From the NCBI GenBank assembly GCA_022821875.1, contig JAJECV010000061.1, positions 1 through 64,000 of the forward strand: a stretch of DNA of 64,000 bases, given 5' to 3'. The notes under the pieces are model-generated. The model was not told where the DNA came from and did no database searches. It saw only the letters and a list, made by a program, of their open reading frames with translations. Numbering within the stretch: position 1 is the stretch's first letter; every line of letters begins with the position of its first letter. The DNA is from Rhodothermales bacterium. Its GTDB lineage: Bacteria; Bacteroidota; Rhodothermia; Rhodothermales; Bin80. The translations under genes were made by a program, and so were the position numbers. Of the stretch, positions 1-10,053 are shown one piece after another.

Positions 1-441
1 AAGCGAGAACAAGCCGAAGCCATTGCTGATGTCGTTGCGAAAGCTGTCATCCATCAAAACGGGAGTCTCGCAACCACAGAATTTGTACGTACCCATATGG
101 GTGATGTGCAGAAAGGCACGGATGGTAAAATAGACTCCATACGTGTGGAAATAGGCGAATTGCGCGTGGAAATCAGTGAATTGCGTAATGATATGGAGGC
201 CAAAATAGGCGAATTGCGCGTGGAAATCAGTGAATTGCGCAATGATATGGAGACCAAAATAGGCGAATTGCGCGTGGAAATCAGTGAATTGCGAGTAAAA
301 ATCAGTGAATTGCGAGTGGAAATCAGTGCCTTGGATGCAAAAATCAGTGCTACCGAGGTTCGGATTGTGCGCTGGTTAATCGGAATAGGCATAGCCTTAG
401 GACTTTTTCAAGTATTCGGTGATCGAATCCCGGGGATATAA
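1..441 (+). CDS. Coiled-coil protein with C-terminal TM segment, DUF1640/CCDC90-like; 5' end outside window
   Basis: Frame 1 is open from base 1 (KREQAEAIADVVAKAV...) into the listed ORF at 97; heptad repeats (EIGELRV/EISELRN) then hydrophobic C-terminus IVRWLIGIGIALGLFQVF. Confidence 0.75.
   Translation, partial: KREQAEAIADVVAKAVIHQNGSLATTEFVRTHMGDVQKGTDGKIDSIRVEIGELRVEISELRNDMEAKIGELRVEISELRNDMETKIGELRVEISELRVKISELRVEISALDAKISATEVRIVRWLIGIGIALGLFQVFGDRIPGI
141..330 (+). repeat. In-frame tandem repeats (54-bp unit encoding IGELRVEISELRNDMEAK, degrading into 21-bp heptad units)
   Basis: Near-identical copies of 'aaaataggcgaattgcgcgtggaaatcagtgaattgcg'. Confidence 0.85.
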
Positions 442-872
442 AGGCTGTTTAGTCCTTCATGTGACCAAGTATTCCTCCTGCCCCGGCCATCCGGCTGAAG
501 CGGCATTCTGAATATTCTCTATATGCTGTCTAGTCAGCGTTCGTCCTGTTTCGTCTCAAGTGTTCGTATCTGTGCCTCTGACTCCGAGGATCATCCTCGA
601 ACGGAGATACGCAGTGCGGGATTTCTGAAAAGTGAGTACTACAGTTCTTCCCTTGCAGGGATGAATTTTCCATCCACAAGCCTGCGTGGGATATCATCAC
701 ATCTGAGATGGCATTCCTTTCATGAAGGTCACCGCTTGGTGCCGCAGGGCTGCGAGACACAAACGTCCAAAATCGCTCCAAAATGAAACCTGTCAGGTGG
801 GTAATATCAATCTGAATAGCCGGGCAATTTCACCTGACTACACAGTTACATAATGAAGTGTAATTCCCATAC

Positions 873-1982
873 TCAGGAAGCCTTCCAGGATGCAATCGTT
901 TCCAGTTCACGGACATACATCTCTCCTGCCTTGCCGATCCAGGCCCGGAGTTCGGATGCGTTATAGTTGTATTGTGGAATAAATTCCACTAAACGACTCA
1001 GATTCAGATCATTGGTTTGTATGGCAGCACCGAGGTTGGTGCCGTCCACGCCGTTACAATGTTGTTCAAAGTGTTTGTGGAGCGGGTTCAGCATGAGCGG
1101 TTTCCCGAGGTACATGGCTTCAGCCATACTTTCGAACCCCGAGGTCGTAACAATCCCCTGGCAGCGTGCCATCATTTCCAGGAACCGGGTACCGTGCAGG
1201 CGGTGGAAGGTGAGTGTGTCACTGTAATTCGTGATTTCTTCGGCCTGATCATTATTCCAGAAACAATGTAATCGGTAGCCGGGATTGCGTTCATGCCAGG
1301 CCACCACATCCTTACTGAGACTGTGATGATACAGATAGATCAGAAAATACGGTTCAGATACATCTTTCGGCAGGTCAAATAATTCATCCCGGAGCAGGGG
1401 GGGCATGACGACGATCTTTTTTTCCGGGAGCGGCGGCGCATCATAGAGCGAGAGTGCAAGTCGGCGTTCGGCTCCTAACCCGGTTAAGCGTGTGAAGGTC
1501 ATGGTTGAAATTTTCTGTACCTCAAATCCGGTCGGGAACTCGTATTGCGGATGCAGAAACATAAATTGATGTCCGACGGCAACCATCGGGATTTTTGGAC
1601 GCTCACGCAGCATGAAGAACCCCGCAAGCGGCTCGAAGAAGTTTACGAGAATGTTCGGGCGCTCTTTTTGGAGGATTTCGCTAAGGATTGAAAAACTGCG
1701 GTTGAACTCGGTCCAACGAAAACTGTTATTGACCAGAGTACGTCCCCAGTCAATGCTTCGGGTTTCCTGATTGACAAAGAAGCGCCCACTGGGCACCTGT
1801 ACGACGGGTGCTTCCAGGCATTTTTCAAAGTAGTCGGGAAGTACAAGGTCGCCCCCCTGACTCACCACTGCCTTGCAAACCGAGTGCCCGGATTTGCGGA
1901 GTATGGATGCGAGGGCAAGGGCTTGGGTCAGGTGTCCGCGGCCTTCGCCCTGCACAATAAAGAGTGCACGTAATCCAGACAT
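873..1982 (-). CDS. Glycosyltransferase, MJ1255/UDP-GlcNAc-transferase-like
   Basis: 369 aa; N-terminal GEGRGHLTQALALA, C-terminal TTSGFESMAEAMYLGKPLMLNPLHKHFEQHCN. Confidence 0.75.
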   Translation of the reverse strand: MSGLRALFIVQGEGRGHLTQALALASILRKSGHSVCKAVVSQGGDLVLPDYFEKCLEAPVVQVPSGRFFVNQETRSIDWGRTLVNNSFRWTEFNRSFSILSEILQKERPNILVNFFEPLAGFFMLRERPKIPMVAVGHQFMFLHPQYEFPTGFEVQKISTMTFTRLTGLGAERRLALSLYDAPPLPEKKIVVMPPLLRDELFDLPKDVSEPYFLIYLYHHSLSKDVVAWHERNPGYRLHCFWNNDQAEEITNYSDTLTFHRLHGTRFLEMMARCQGIVTTSGFESMAEAMYLGKPLMLNPLHKHFEQHCNGVDGTNLGAAIQTNDLNLSRLVEFIPQYNYNASELRAWIGKAGEMYVRELETIASWKAS

Positions 1983-1983
1983 C

Positions 1984-2811
1984 TCAGGAAACCGTTACCG
2001 GTGAGGGATTGGTCATCACACTTGATGTTTCCCCATTGGTTGCCCCCCGAGTCAATTGCGGTTTATGATCCATCGTAACCCAGTGCAGGAGTTCCAGACG
2101 GCCATCAAAATGTTCAACCAGCCCGGTGCAGCTTTCAATCCAGTCGCCTGAATTGGCATACAGGATGGATTCAATTTCTCGGATTTCCGCAAAATGAACA
2201 TGTCCGCAGACAATCCCATCGGCGTTATTTGCTTTTGCGACACCAACCATTGCATTTTCAAAGTCGGCAATGGCCTGAACGGCGCGCTTTGTCCGATGCT
2301 TCATGTAGGCGGAAAGTGACCAGTAGGGCATTCCCAGTAAGCGTCTTGCCCGGTTTAGCCCGCGATTGGACACGAGCAGTACCCGATACGCTTTGGAGCC
2401 GAGTACAGAGAGCCAGCGTGCATGTCGAATCATTCCGTCAAAGACATCCCCGTGCAGGACAAGCAGTTTGCGGCCGTCGGCGGTCACATGCATGGCCTCC
2501 TGTTTGATATGGATCCTTCCTAAATGAAGTCCGAGGTAATCCCGGGCAAATTCATCATGATTGCCGGGCAGGTAGATCACTTGTGTCCCTTTGCGGGCTT
2601 TGCGCAGAATCTTTTGGATTACGTTATTATGGAACTGATCCCAATGCCATGATCTGGACAGGGCCCAGCCGTCAAAGATATCTCCGACAAGGTACAGAGT
2701 ATCACTTTCGTTGTACCGCAGAAAGTCAAGCAGGTAGGCTGCCTTCGTGTCCTTGGTGCCAAGGTGAAAGTCGGACAGCCAAATCGTACGATAATGCTTT
2801 ACCTTACTCAT
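1984..2811 (-). CDS. lpxH: UDP-2,3-diacylglucosamine pyrophosphatase-like metallophosphoesterase
   Basis: 275 aa; DFHLGTKD, GDIFDGW, GNHDE, LHGDVFD and GHVHF metallophosphoesterase motifs. Confidence 0.75.
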   Translation of the reverse strand: MSKVKHYRTIWLSDFHLGTKDTKAAYLLDFLRYNESDTLYLVGDIFDGWALSRSWHWDQFHNNVIQKILRKARKGTQVIYLPGNHDEFARDYLGLHLGRIHIKQEAMHVTADGRKLLVLHGDVFDGMIRHARWLSVLGSKAYRVLLVSNRGLNRARRLLGMPYWSLSAYMKHRTKRAVQAIADFENAMVGVAKANNADGIVCGHVHFAEIREIESILYANSGDWIESCTGLVEHFDGRLELLHWVTMDHKPQLTRGATNGETSSVMTNPSPVTVS

Positions 2812-2842
2812 TAGGTGAATCGCCAGCCGGTTGGATCGGTAT

Positions 2843-3241
2843 TCATCGGGATTGATTCAATTCAAACCTTTTCCCCTGTATACGATCCTCTTCAATAATT
2901 GCTGCACAAAGATCTTTATAGGTTTCCCGGGATGCTTTGGAGTCAAAAAGAAGCAATACACGTGAACCGTTTCCCAGCAGTTGGACATAGTGTTTCCCCT
3001 TCTTCTTCCCCGATGTGATATGTTCCACCTCGTCATAACGGACAATGGTGATTTGCAGCCCCATAGGGGTGCGGGAATAGAGAAGAAGACGTTTGGACGT
3101 ATGTAGAAGTGTGGATTTACGGGGTTTGGATTCTAAAGTGACACCGCTTAGGACACGGTCTTTATAGAGGACCGCTTCCTTGTTCAGGATCCGTTCAACT
3201 TCAATCTTATTTTTCTTGCGCATGCTTTGGGTAATGAGCAA
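2843..3241 (-). CDS. Hypothetical protein, possibly PH-like
   Basis: 132 aa ORF in the same orientation just upstream of the lpxH-like gene; PH-like fold is a guess from the sequence pattern. Confidence 0.5.
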   Translation of the reverse strand: MLITQSMRKKNKIEVERILNKEAVLYKDRVLSGVTLESKPRKSTLLHTSKRLLLYSRTPMGLQITIVRYDEVEHITSGKKKGKHYVQLLGNGSRVLLLFDSKASRETYKDLCAAIIEEDRIQGKRFELNQSR

Positions 3242-3710
3242 TCATGTTAAAGGGAGGCCATGAACATGTCCATAGTCGATCTATCAACATTTCTGGCAGG
3301 GGTTCGCAGAATGGAAGTTTTCCGAGTACATTTATTTTGGGGCAAGTTTAATTCCATTTATCGTCAGGGTCCAGCACAGACTTTGATCTTCCGAGTGGTC
3401 AGAACTCTTTTTGGGTCGTAATCAAAAACTCTGGCCTTAAAGTCAGTGAGCCCCACCGCTCGGTGCGTAGGGGTTCCTCTGGAATCAGTTTTCGGGGCTT
3501 CATTATCTCCAAGATACGAAGATGCGGGGAAATTTGGCGTGTTTCAGGCGGTCGGGCCTAAATAAAAGCCATAGTACAATCTCTTCCGGGCGCAGGTACT
3601 GGAATGTATCCGATGTGGAAAGTGGTTCACGGGTGGGGGATCTATGGCTTAAGAGTATGGAGGAAGGGTCTGTTCTCGCAGTACAGAGGTGATAGAGATA
3701 TTTGAACGCT

Positions 3711-3744
3711 ATTGTGGGACGTGCGCAATGCACGCTGTCACAAT
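3711..3744. other. Two-stage hairpin in intergenic DNA
   Basis: ATTGTG-gga-CGTGC-gcaat-GCACG-ctgt-CACAAT. Confidence 0.5.
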
Positions 3745-3989
3745 AAATTCACACCAGGGCCGAACGACTCAATGGAAAGATCCAGGGAGTCAAAACTGTT
3801 TCATGAGGATACCGTGCCCATCCACAATAATGCCGGTAGAGCCAAAAAAAATAGACGCAGGCAGGGGACACTTTATCCCGCACGAGGCAGAATAAACGGT
3901 AAAGCAGACCGGGATACGCAGCAGACGGGTCTGCGGATTGGCGGTCACCGGTCCAGAAAGCCTTTCCCCGCAAAAATTTTATCCCGGCA

Positions 3990-4526
3990 TCAATCAATCC
4001 GTTTTGTCCGCGTTTTGGACTGTTTTGCACTGGAGAAATGCAGAATATATCCGCGCTGCCGGCCGGGAGTGAGCTTCTTGAAGGCGGTCTCAAAGTCGGG
4101 ATCCATCTCCAAAATACAGGTGAGTTCCGGGGGATACTCCAAACTCTTTTCCATCTCTATTTTGAGGCCAGCGTTTTCAATCTCAATGGCCTCATCAGCG
4201 TAGTCTTTGACCAGATTCGCTACTTGTTTGATCTCGTCCGCACTGGTAAAGCAGATTCTGTATCCGATTCTTGAATTCGGCCCCTGTTTCTGGAGGAGAT
4301 CATGTGGATCTTTCAGTAAGGCTCCCTTAAAGAACAGCAGTGCAGGAAAGCCTTTCATCCTCTGGAGGATACAGATATTCTTCCCGTCATGGGTGTAACA
4401 GGGCTGTCTCCATTTAATCTCTTCGGTCAAATTGCATTCCAGAAGGATCCCACGGAGTATTTCTGCTTCCTGCAACCAGAGTTCGGCGTTACGGAAGAGC
4501 TTGTCGGCCCTGTGATTTTTCATCAT
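3990..4526 (-). CDS. YdeI/OmpD-associated, DUF1801-like protein, possibly truncated by an in-frame TGA
   Basis: MMKNHRADKLFRNAELW...EIKWRQPCYTHDGKNICIL...FFKGALLKDP; after the TGA the frame reads CRDKIFAGKGFLDR* (to 3945), resembling the expected family C-terminus. Confidence 0.7.
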   Translation of the reverse strand: MMKNHRADKLFRNAELWLQEAEILRGILLECNLTEEIKWRQPCYTHDGKNICILQRMKGFPALLFFKGALLKDPHDLLQKQGPNSRIGYRICFTSADEIKQVANLVKDYADEAIEIENAGLKIEMEKSLEYPPELTCILEMDPDFETAFKKLTPGRQRGYILHFSSAKQSKTRTKRID

Positions 4527-4654
4527 CGGAGTTCCAGATTGTGGCTCACAAAAAACAGGATGTTGCCCGTTTCGTGACGGGTGCGGATCAGGAATTTCTC
4601 TATCTCCATACGGATCCATGAGATGAAAACGTAAATAGTTTCATTTAGATGCAT
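4523..4654 (-). CDS. Small ORF (43 aa) overlapping the start of the YdeI-like gene
   Basis: MHLNETIYVFISWIRMEIEKFLIRTRHETGNILFFVSHNLELR*; its TGA overlaps the ATG of the next gene (CGATGATG). Confidence 0.3.
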   Translation of the reverse strand: MHLNETIYVFISWIRMEIEKFLIRTRHETGNILFFVSHNLELR

Positions 4655-4809
4655 GCGGTCTCCCCGTGAGATGCCTGCAAGTCACGGATACGCTTTCCTG
4701 AATTCATGCTGCGGCAATGCGGAGGCACATCCTGTAATGGCAGGTGCGCCGAGGTGATAAGCGGGGGCAGTTGCACTCCGAACTGATCACTTGTCGGGAG
4801 ACGGGGACT

Positions 4810-5013
4810 TTAGTTGTCACGCGGCTTCGGCACAACGATCATCGCTGCAAGATAAATGATTACGGTGATTCCAGTGGTGAAAAAAGTGGCGAATAGCACC
4901 CCGATGCGCAGCCAGGTGGTGCTGATATTATAGTGCTCTGCAATCCCGCTGAGCACACCAGCGAATACTTTATCGGACGCTGAACGGGTTAGGTGCTTTT
5001 TCTCAGTTTGCAT
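4810..5013 (-). CDS. PspC domain protein
   Basis: 67 aa; LTRSASDKVFAGVLSGIAEHYNISTTWLRIGVLFATFFTTG. Confidence 0.85.
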   Translation of the reverse strand: MQTEKKHLTRSASDKVFAGVLSGIAEHYNISTTWLRIGVLFATFFTTGITVIIYLAAMIVVPKPRDN

Positions 5014-5134
5014 TGAATGTAGAACCCATAAAATTAAGCATAGTCGGGTAGCCCAAGTCTACGATATGGTGCATTTTTCAGAATGAGGAAGTGTATCCGG
5101 ATTGCATTTCCCGATCAGGATGGTAAGCCTGCGG

Positions 5135-5764
5135 CTATAAAGAGAGATCTGTCCGGTCCTCCGCGGGCGGCATAAAGATGGCAAAGAGGATGTAGGCGAT
5201 CAGGGGAACGCTGCCGCCCGTTGCGACCAGTGAGATTATGAAGAGAACCCGGAACAGCGTCGGATCCATGCCGATGCGCTCGGCAATCCCCCCGCATACA
5301 CCGGCCAGATATTTTTTCCGTGATTTAGGGGGGAGTTTTAGTTTGGATTTTTCCAGTTTTCCTGAAAACGAAGATTTCGTTCCGCGAACTTTCCTTTCCA
5401 GTTTCTGCTGTTTTAATTCGGCCTTTCGCATCCTCCTTGCGGCGCGTCTACTGCGTCTGCGCCGCCTGGGAGACAGGCCGAACAGCAAAATCAGAAGCAA
5501 ACCAATGAGTGGAAATACAATAAAAGCATCCTGGAAACCACTGCCGGGAATGATGCCGATTCGCTGCAGCAGAAAAATAATCACCGCACCCAGCAGCCCA
5601 AATCCTGCAATGAGAGGCAGGTTCAGAAAGCGTCGGGGCTTCTCCGAGGTATTCTCAAAGAGCAGTTCTTCATACTCTAGGTCTGCGGTGCTTGGAGCGT
5701 CAGACACCTCATGCAGATCCGTGAATTCGGTCGTCTCTTTGGTTTTGCGTGGCATGCCGGTCAA
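5135..5764 (-). CDS. PspC domain protein with N-terminal membrane extension
   Basis: 209 aa; C-terminal KKYLAGVCGGIAERIGMDPTLFRVLFIISL; overlaps the upstream gene by 4 nt. Confidence 0.85.
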   Translation of the reverse strand: MTGMPRKTKETTEFTDLHEVSDAPSTADLEYEELLFENTSEKPRRFLNLPLIAGFGLLGAVIIFLLQRIGIIPGSGFQDAFIVFPLIGLLLILLFGLSPRRRRRSRRAARRMRKAELKQQKLERKVRGTKSSFSGKLEKSKLKLPPKSRKKYLAGVCGGIAERIGMDPTLFRVLFIISLVATGGSVPLIAYILFAIFMPPAEDRTDLSL

Positions 5765-6351
5765 TTCAGTTTGAGGGTTCCATTGGAGGTCACTAAGCAG
5801 TCTATCGGAACATCGTATGGCTGGTTCGGAATCATTTCAACGACACAGCAGTCCAGACTAAGGCCGATCTTGTATGCATGAACCGATTCAAAGAATCTGT
5901 CATAGTAGCCCCCGCCATAGCCAATCCGGTGACCGCGCCGATCAAATCCAAGGCCGGGAACAAGAACGATATCAATATCTTCGGCAGAGATGTCGGCCCG
6001 CTCCTCGGGCTGGAGAATCCCCCAACGGTTCAGCATCAGTGTACGCTCATGATCAAAGTGTCCCCAGTGCATACGAGAGATTATTGAATTCGGTTCAATG
6101 ATGGGCAGTAGCACGGTATATCCCCGGGCCCGCAACCAGCAGTTGAGGGGGCGAAGATCTATTTCGCGTGATGCCAGTTTCGGCCAGTAGGATAAGATGG
6201 TTTTGGCGTTGCGCAGTATTTGGACGGAGGTGGCCTGAAGGATGATCTTGCGACATTCTATACGGTAGTCCTCCTCGGAAAGGTGTTTCCGCAGGGAGCG
6301 GCAATGCGTACGCAATGCAGATTTCGTCAGTATTTTTTTTGGTTCGGGCAA
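5761..6351 (-). CDS. 5-formyltetrahydrofolate cyclo-ligase
   Basis: 196 aa; LVPGLGFDRRGHRIGYGGGYYDRFF. Confidence 0.9.
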   Translation of the reverse strand: MPEPKKILTKSALRTHCRSLRKHLSEEDYRIECRKIILQATSVQILRNAKTILSYWPKLASREIDLRPLNCWLRARGYTVLLPIIEPNSIISRMHWGHFDHERTLMLNRWGILQPEERADISAEDIDIVLVPGLGFDRRGHRIGYGGGYYDRFFESVHAYKIGLSLDCCVVEMIPNQPYDVPIDCLVTSNGTLKLN

Positions 6352-6485
6352 AATTCAGAAGAAAAATATGCGAAAATTCGCGTTGAGCCTCGCTTTTCGT
6401 GATCAAGAGTCAACCTTGTGTCGTATAAACCTGCTGTTTTCAGTAAATTACCTGTTTTTGCCGAGATATAGGTAACGAAATCTTC

Positions 6486-7841
6486 ATGTTTGATAATCTC
6501 TCACAGCGGTTAGAAGGAGCGATCAAACGCCTCACGGGGCGGGGTCGTATCACCGAACTCAACATTGCGGAGTCAATGGGGGAGATCCGTCGTGCGCTCC
6601 TTGAGGCAGATGTAAACTATCAGGTTGCACGAAACTTTACCAATCGTGTCAAGGAGAAGGCGCTTGGGGATCACGTTTTACGATCCGTCGCGCCGGGGCA
6701 GATGATTGTTAAGATCGTCTACGATGAGATTGCCCGCCTGCTCGGAGGCAATGCGGCGGAGATCAACCTTGGAAATAAACCACCTGCGGTTATACTTATC
6801 GCCGGATTGCAGGGTTCGGGGAAAACTACATTCAGCGCAAAGCTTGCACTGCATCTCCAATCCAGGGGACGTGTCCCGATGTTGGCGGCGGCCGATGTCT
6901 ACCGCCCGGCGGCTGTGGATCAGCTGAGCCGGCTTGGGGAAGAGATCAATGTTCCTGTGTTCAGTATTACATCAGACGATGGCAGCGTTACGCAGGATGC
7001 ACCGCGGGTGGCCAGAGAGGCTGTTGCATATGCGCGGAAGCAGGCCCGTGATACGGTCATCATTGACACTGCAGGCAGGCTGCATGTAGATGAGCGTATG
7101 ATGGCGGAAGTAGCCGAAATAAAAACTCAGGTCCAACCCACCGAGATTCTCTTCGTGGTGGACAGTATGACCGGACAGGATGCCGTCAATACAGCACGTG
7201 AGTTTAATAGCCGACTGAATTTCGATGGCGTGGTTCTGACCAAACTGGATGGGGATACCCGTGGAGGGGCGGCATTATCGGTACGCTCCGTTGTGGATAA
7301 GCCGATCAAGTTTGCTTCAACCGGGGAAAAACTGGACCAGCTCACACCGTTTTTTCCTGACCGGATGGCCCGCCGCATTCTTGGGATGGGCGATGTGGTC
7401 ACCCTCGTTGAAAAGGCACAGCAGCAGTATGATGCAGAGCAGGCGGAGACGCTGCGCAGGAAAATCCGAAAACAAACCTTTGATCTGGAGGATTTTTATC
7501 AGCAGCTCCAGAAAATCAAATCCATGGGGTCCCTGTCCGATGTGATGGGAATGATCCCGGGGTTAGGAAAACAATTTAAGGATGTATCCGGTGGAGAGGC
7601 GGAGTTGGCGCAAACGGAGGCGTTAATTTTAAGTATGACTCCGTGGGAGCGCAGGAACCCTGATGCAATTAACAGCAGCCGAAGGCGCCGTATTGCGGCC
7701 GGGAGCGGTCAGCAGGTCAGGGATCTGAATCAACTCCTGCGTCAGTTCAAACAAATTCGCAAACTCATGAAGCGGATGCAGACCAAAGCAGGTAAGGGGA
7801 GACCGGTGGACTTGTCGGCGTTGCTGCAGGCAGCGCGTTAA
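6486..7841 (+). CDS. ffh: Signal recognition particle protein Ffh
   Basis: 451 aa; GLQGSGKTTFSAKLA, DTAGRLHVDERMM, TKLDGDTRGGAALS, C-terminal M domain. Confidence 0.97.
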   Translation: MFDNLSQRLEGAIKRLTGRGRITELNIAESMGEIRRALLEADVNYQVARNFTNRVKEKALGDHVLRSVAPGQMIVKIVYDEIARLLGGNAAEINLGNKPPAVILIAGLQGSGKTTFSAKLALHLQSRGRVPMLAAADVYRPAAVDQLSRLGEEINVPVFSITSDDGSVTQDAPRVAREAVAYARKQARDTVIIDTAGRLHVDERMMAEVAEIKTQVQPTEILFVVDSMTGQDAVNTAREFNSRLNFDGVVLTKLDGDTRGGAALSVRSVVDKPIKFASTGEKLDQLTPFFPDRMARRILGMGDVVTLVEKAQQQYDAEQAETLRRKIRKQTFDLEDFYQQLQKIKSMGSLSDVMGMIPGLGKQFKDVSGGEAELAQTEALILSMTPWERRNPDAINSSRRRRIAAGSGQQVRDLNQLLRQFKQIRKLMKRMQTKAGKGRPVDLSALLQAAR

Positions 7842-7866
7842 CATTTAATAAAACGTAAACAAAAAG

Positions 7867-8421
7867 GTGTCAGTTAAAATTAGATTACGCCGTATGGGGC
7901 GAAAAAAGAAGCCGATCTGGGCCGTAGTTGCAGCGGATTCGCGGGCACCGCGGGACGGTAAATTTATCGAAGACCTCGGCCGATATTATCCGCTGGAGGA
8001 GCCTGCACGCGTCGAACTCAAGGATGAGCGCGTAAAATACTGGCTCAAGGTAGGTGCACAGCCGACCGATACGGTACGCAGTCTGCTGCGTCAACAGGGG
8101 GTTCTTCTGGGATTACATCTTGAACGCAAGGGAGCCGAACCGGAAGCGGTTACGGAAGCGGTATCGGCGCACCAGCAGCATCGTCAGGATAAATTGAAGG
8201 GTTCTGTCAAGGCGACGGTTTCCGAACTTCGTCAGCAGGCACTGGATGCCGAAGAAAAGGAGGCGGTCAAGCAAGAGACGGCACTTCTTGAAAAACGGAA
8301 AAAAGCGGCTGCCGCTGCTGCCGAAGCAAAGGCACGCAAAAAGGAGGCCGCCGAGGAAGCGGAAGCCGAGTCCAAAACTGAAGCGGAAGTCGAAGACGCA
8401 CCCTCTGAAGCATCAAGTTAA
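7867..8421 (+). CDS. rpsP: 30S ribosomal protein S16 with long charged C-terminal extension
   Basis: GTG start; [42 protein letters not shown]; 184 aa. Confidence 0.95.
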   Translation: MSVKIRLRRMGRKKKPIWAVVAADSRAPRDGKFIEDLGRYYPLEEPARVELKDERVKYWLKVGAQPTDTVRSLLRQQGVLLGLHLERKGAEPEAVTEAVSAHQQHRQDKLKGSVKATVSELRQQALDAEEKEAVKQETALLEKRKKAAAAAAEAKARKKEAAEEAEAESKTEAEVEDAPSEASS

Positions 8422-8440
8422 ACAAATATTGTCACTGTTG

Positions 8441-8980
8441 ATGGGGGAGCTTTCGTCAGACAACCTCCTGCTGGTTGGACGAACTGTCCGAACGCATGGA
8501 TTAAAAGGTGAATGTAAAGTAGTCCCCGAGAGTGATAACCCAAACCGGTTACTGGAACTAAAGAGAGTCTGGCTGGGAGATACACCACAGACCGTACGAC
8601 CTTACGACATAGAGAGTACCCGATTGCAAAACTCCAAACGTGGTACAACCATATTGATGCAATTTGCAGGAATACATACCGTGAGCGATGCGAAGGCGCT
8701 GGGGAAGCCACTGGTCTTTGCGGACCTGAATGATCTGCCGCCGTTACAGCCGGGGGAGTTTTTCCTGCATGATCTGATTGGGATTGAAGTGGTGACCGAT
8801 GAGGGAGTGCCGGTAGGCACTCTGAAGGATATATGGGATACGCAGAGCCATCCCCTCTATCTCATTGAGCGTCCTGGAAAGAAGGAAGCACTGGTTCCTG
8901 CCGTCCCTGCATTCATTGTGTCGACGGATGTGGAGAGGGGGCGTATGGTCATCCGAACAGTGGAGGGGCTTTTAGACTAG
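8441..8980 (+). CDS. rimM: Ribosome maturation factor RimM
   Basis: Start placed at [27 protein letters not shown] inside the longer 8246 ORF; between rpsP and trmD. Confidence 0.93.
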   Translation: MGELSSDNLLLVGRTVRTHGLKGECKVVPESDNPNRLLELKRVWLGDTPQTVRPYDIESTRLQNSKRGTTILMQFAGIHTVSDAKALGKPLVFADLNDLPPLQPGEFFLHDLIGIEVVTDEGVPVGTLKDIWDTQSHPLYLIERPGKKEALVPAVPAFIVSTDVERGRMVIRTVEGLLD

Positions 8981-8987
8981 GAAAATC

Positions 8988-9674
8988 ATGCGAATTGACG
9001 TTGTAACCGCACTGCCGAATCAACTGAAGAAGGCGCTGGATCTTACCGTTGTGCGACGGGCAGGGAAGGGTATTGAATTACATGTGCACGATTTGCGCAG
9101 GTATGCCGAGGGGCAGCATCAGCAGATTGATGACTATCCGTATGGCGGAAATGCCGGGATGGTTCTGAAGCCGGAACCGGTCTTCCGTTGCATTGAGGCA
9201 CTGAATTCTTCGCCGGATGAGGTGATCTATCTGAGTCCGGACGGGGAGCACCTTACTCAGTCTTTGGCGAACACACTCTCGCTCAAAAAGCACCTGGTGC
9301 TTCTTGCAGGGCATTATAAAGGGGTGGATCACAGGGTGCGGGAAACGCTGGTCACACGGGAGATATCGGTGGGGGATTATGTGCTCAGCGGGGGCGAACT
9401 CCCTGCACTTCTGGTCATGGATGCAGTACTGCGGTTAATTCCCGGGGTACTTGGCGATGCACAATCTGCTCTGGAAGACTCATTCCAGGATGGCCTTCTT
9501 GGAGCCCCGGAATATACACGCCCTGCTTCATTTCGCGGGCTTGAGGTGCCGGAGGTGCTTCGTAGTGGAAATCATCACAAAATTGCCGAATGGCGGGATC
9601 AGATTCGGCAACAGCGTACCCGGGAGCGGCGCCCGGATCTCTGGCAACAGTACGCCGCTCAGGTTCAAGCCTGA
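8988..9674 (+). CDS. trmD: tRNA (guanine-N1)-methyltransferase
   Basis: [12 protein letters not shown]...[10 protein letters not shown]...[21 protein letters not shown]. Confidence 0.97.
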   Translation: MRIDVVTALPNQLKKALDLTVVRRAGKGIELHVHDLRRYAEGQHQQIDDYPYGGNAGMVLKPEPVFRCIEALNSSPDEVIYLSPDGEHLTQSLANTLSLKKHLVLLAGHYKGVDHRVRETLVTREISVGDYVLSGGELPALLVMDAVLRLIPGVLGDAQSALEDSFQDGLLGAPEYTRPASFRGLEVPEVLRSGNHHKIAEWRDQIRQQRTRERRPDLWQQYAAQVQA

Positions 9675-9691
9675 ATTTACTTCTGAGAATC

Positions 9692-10051
9692 ATGTCTAAA
9701 GACCTATTGAAAATCGTAGAGGCCACCCAATTGCGTGAAGATGCGATGCCGGATTTTAATGCAGGGGATACGGTCGCCGTACATTTGCGTGTGACGGAGG
9801 GAGGGAAAGAACGCATACAGATTTTTCAAGGTACGGTGATTGCCATTCGTGGCGCAGGTGCCAACAAGACCTTCATGGTCCGAAAGATCTCCAGCGGGAT
9901 TGGGGTGGAGCGGGTTTTTCCGTTTCACTCGCCGAGAATTGCCCGCGTGGAGGTCAAGCGCTTTGGGAGGGTGCGTAGAGCAAAGCTCTTCTATCTCCGC
10001 GGTTTGCGCGGGAAAGCATCCCGGATCAAGGAACGTATGCGGGATTCCTAG
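9692..10051 (+). CDS. rplS: 50S ribosomal protein L19
   Basis: Start placed at [73 protein letters not shown]. Confidence 0.96.
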   Translation: MSKDLLKIVEATQLREDAMPDFNAGDTVAVHLRVTEGGKERIQIFQGTVIAIRGAGANKTFMVRKISSGIGVERVFPFHSPRIARVEVKRFGRVRRAKLFYLRGLRGKASRIKERMRDS

Positions 10052-10053
10052 CC

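Noticed and set aside
54-392. Minus-strand repetitive ORF (SLISTRNSPI repeats)
   Set aside because: Antisense of the heptad repeats in the coiled-coil gene
523-786. Overlapping 83-87 aa ORFs on both strands
   Set aside because: No recognisable domain or start context; could be decayed sequence but not supportable
6448-6475. TTACCT...AGGTAA inverted repeat upstream of ffh
   Set aside because: Only 6-bp arms with a long spacer; expected by chance
8246-8440. N-terminal extension of the RimM ORF ([14 protein letters not shown]...)
   Set aside because: Out-of-frame reading of the low-complexity S16 tail; RimM homology begins at 8441
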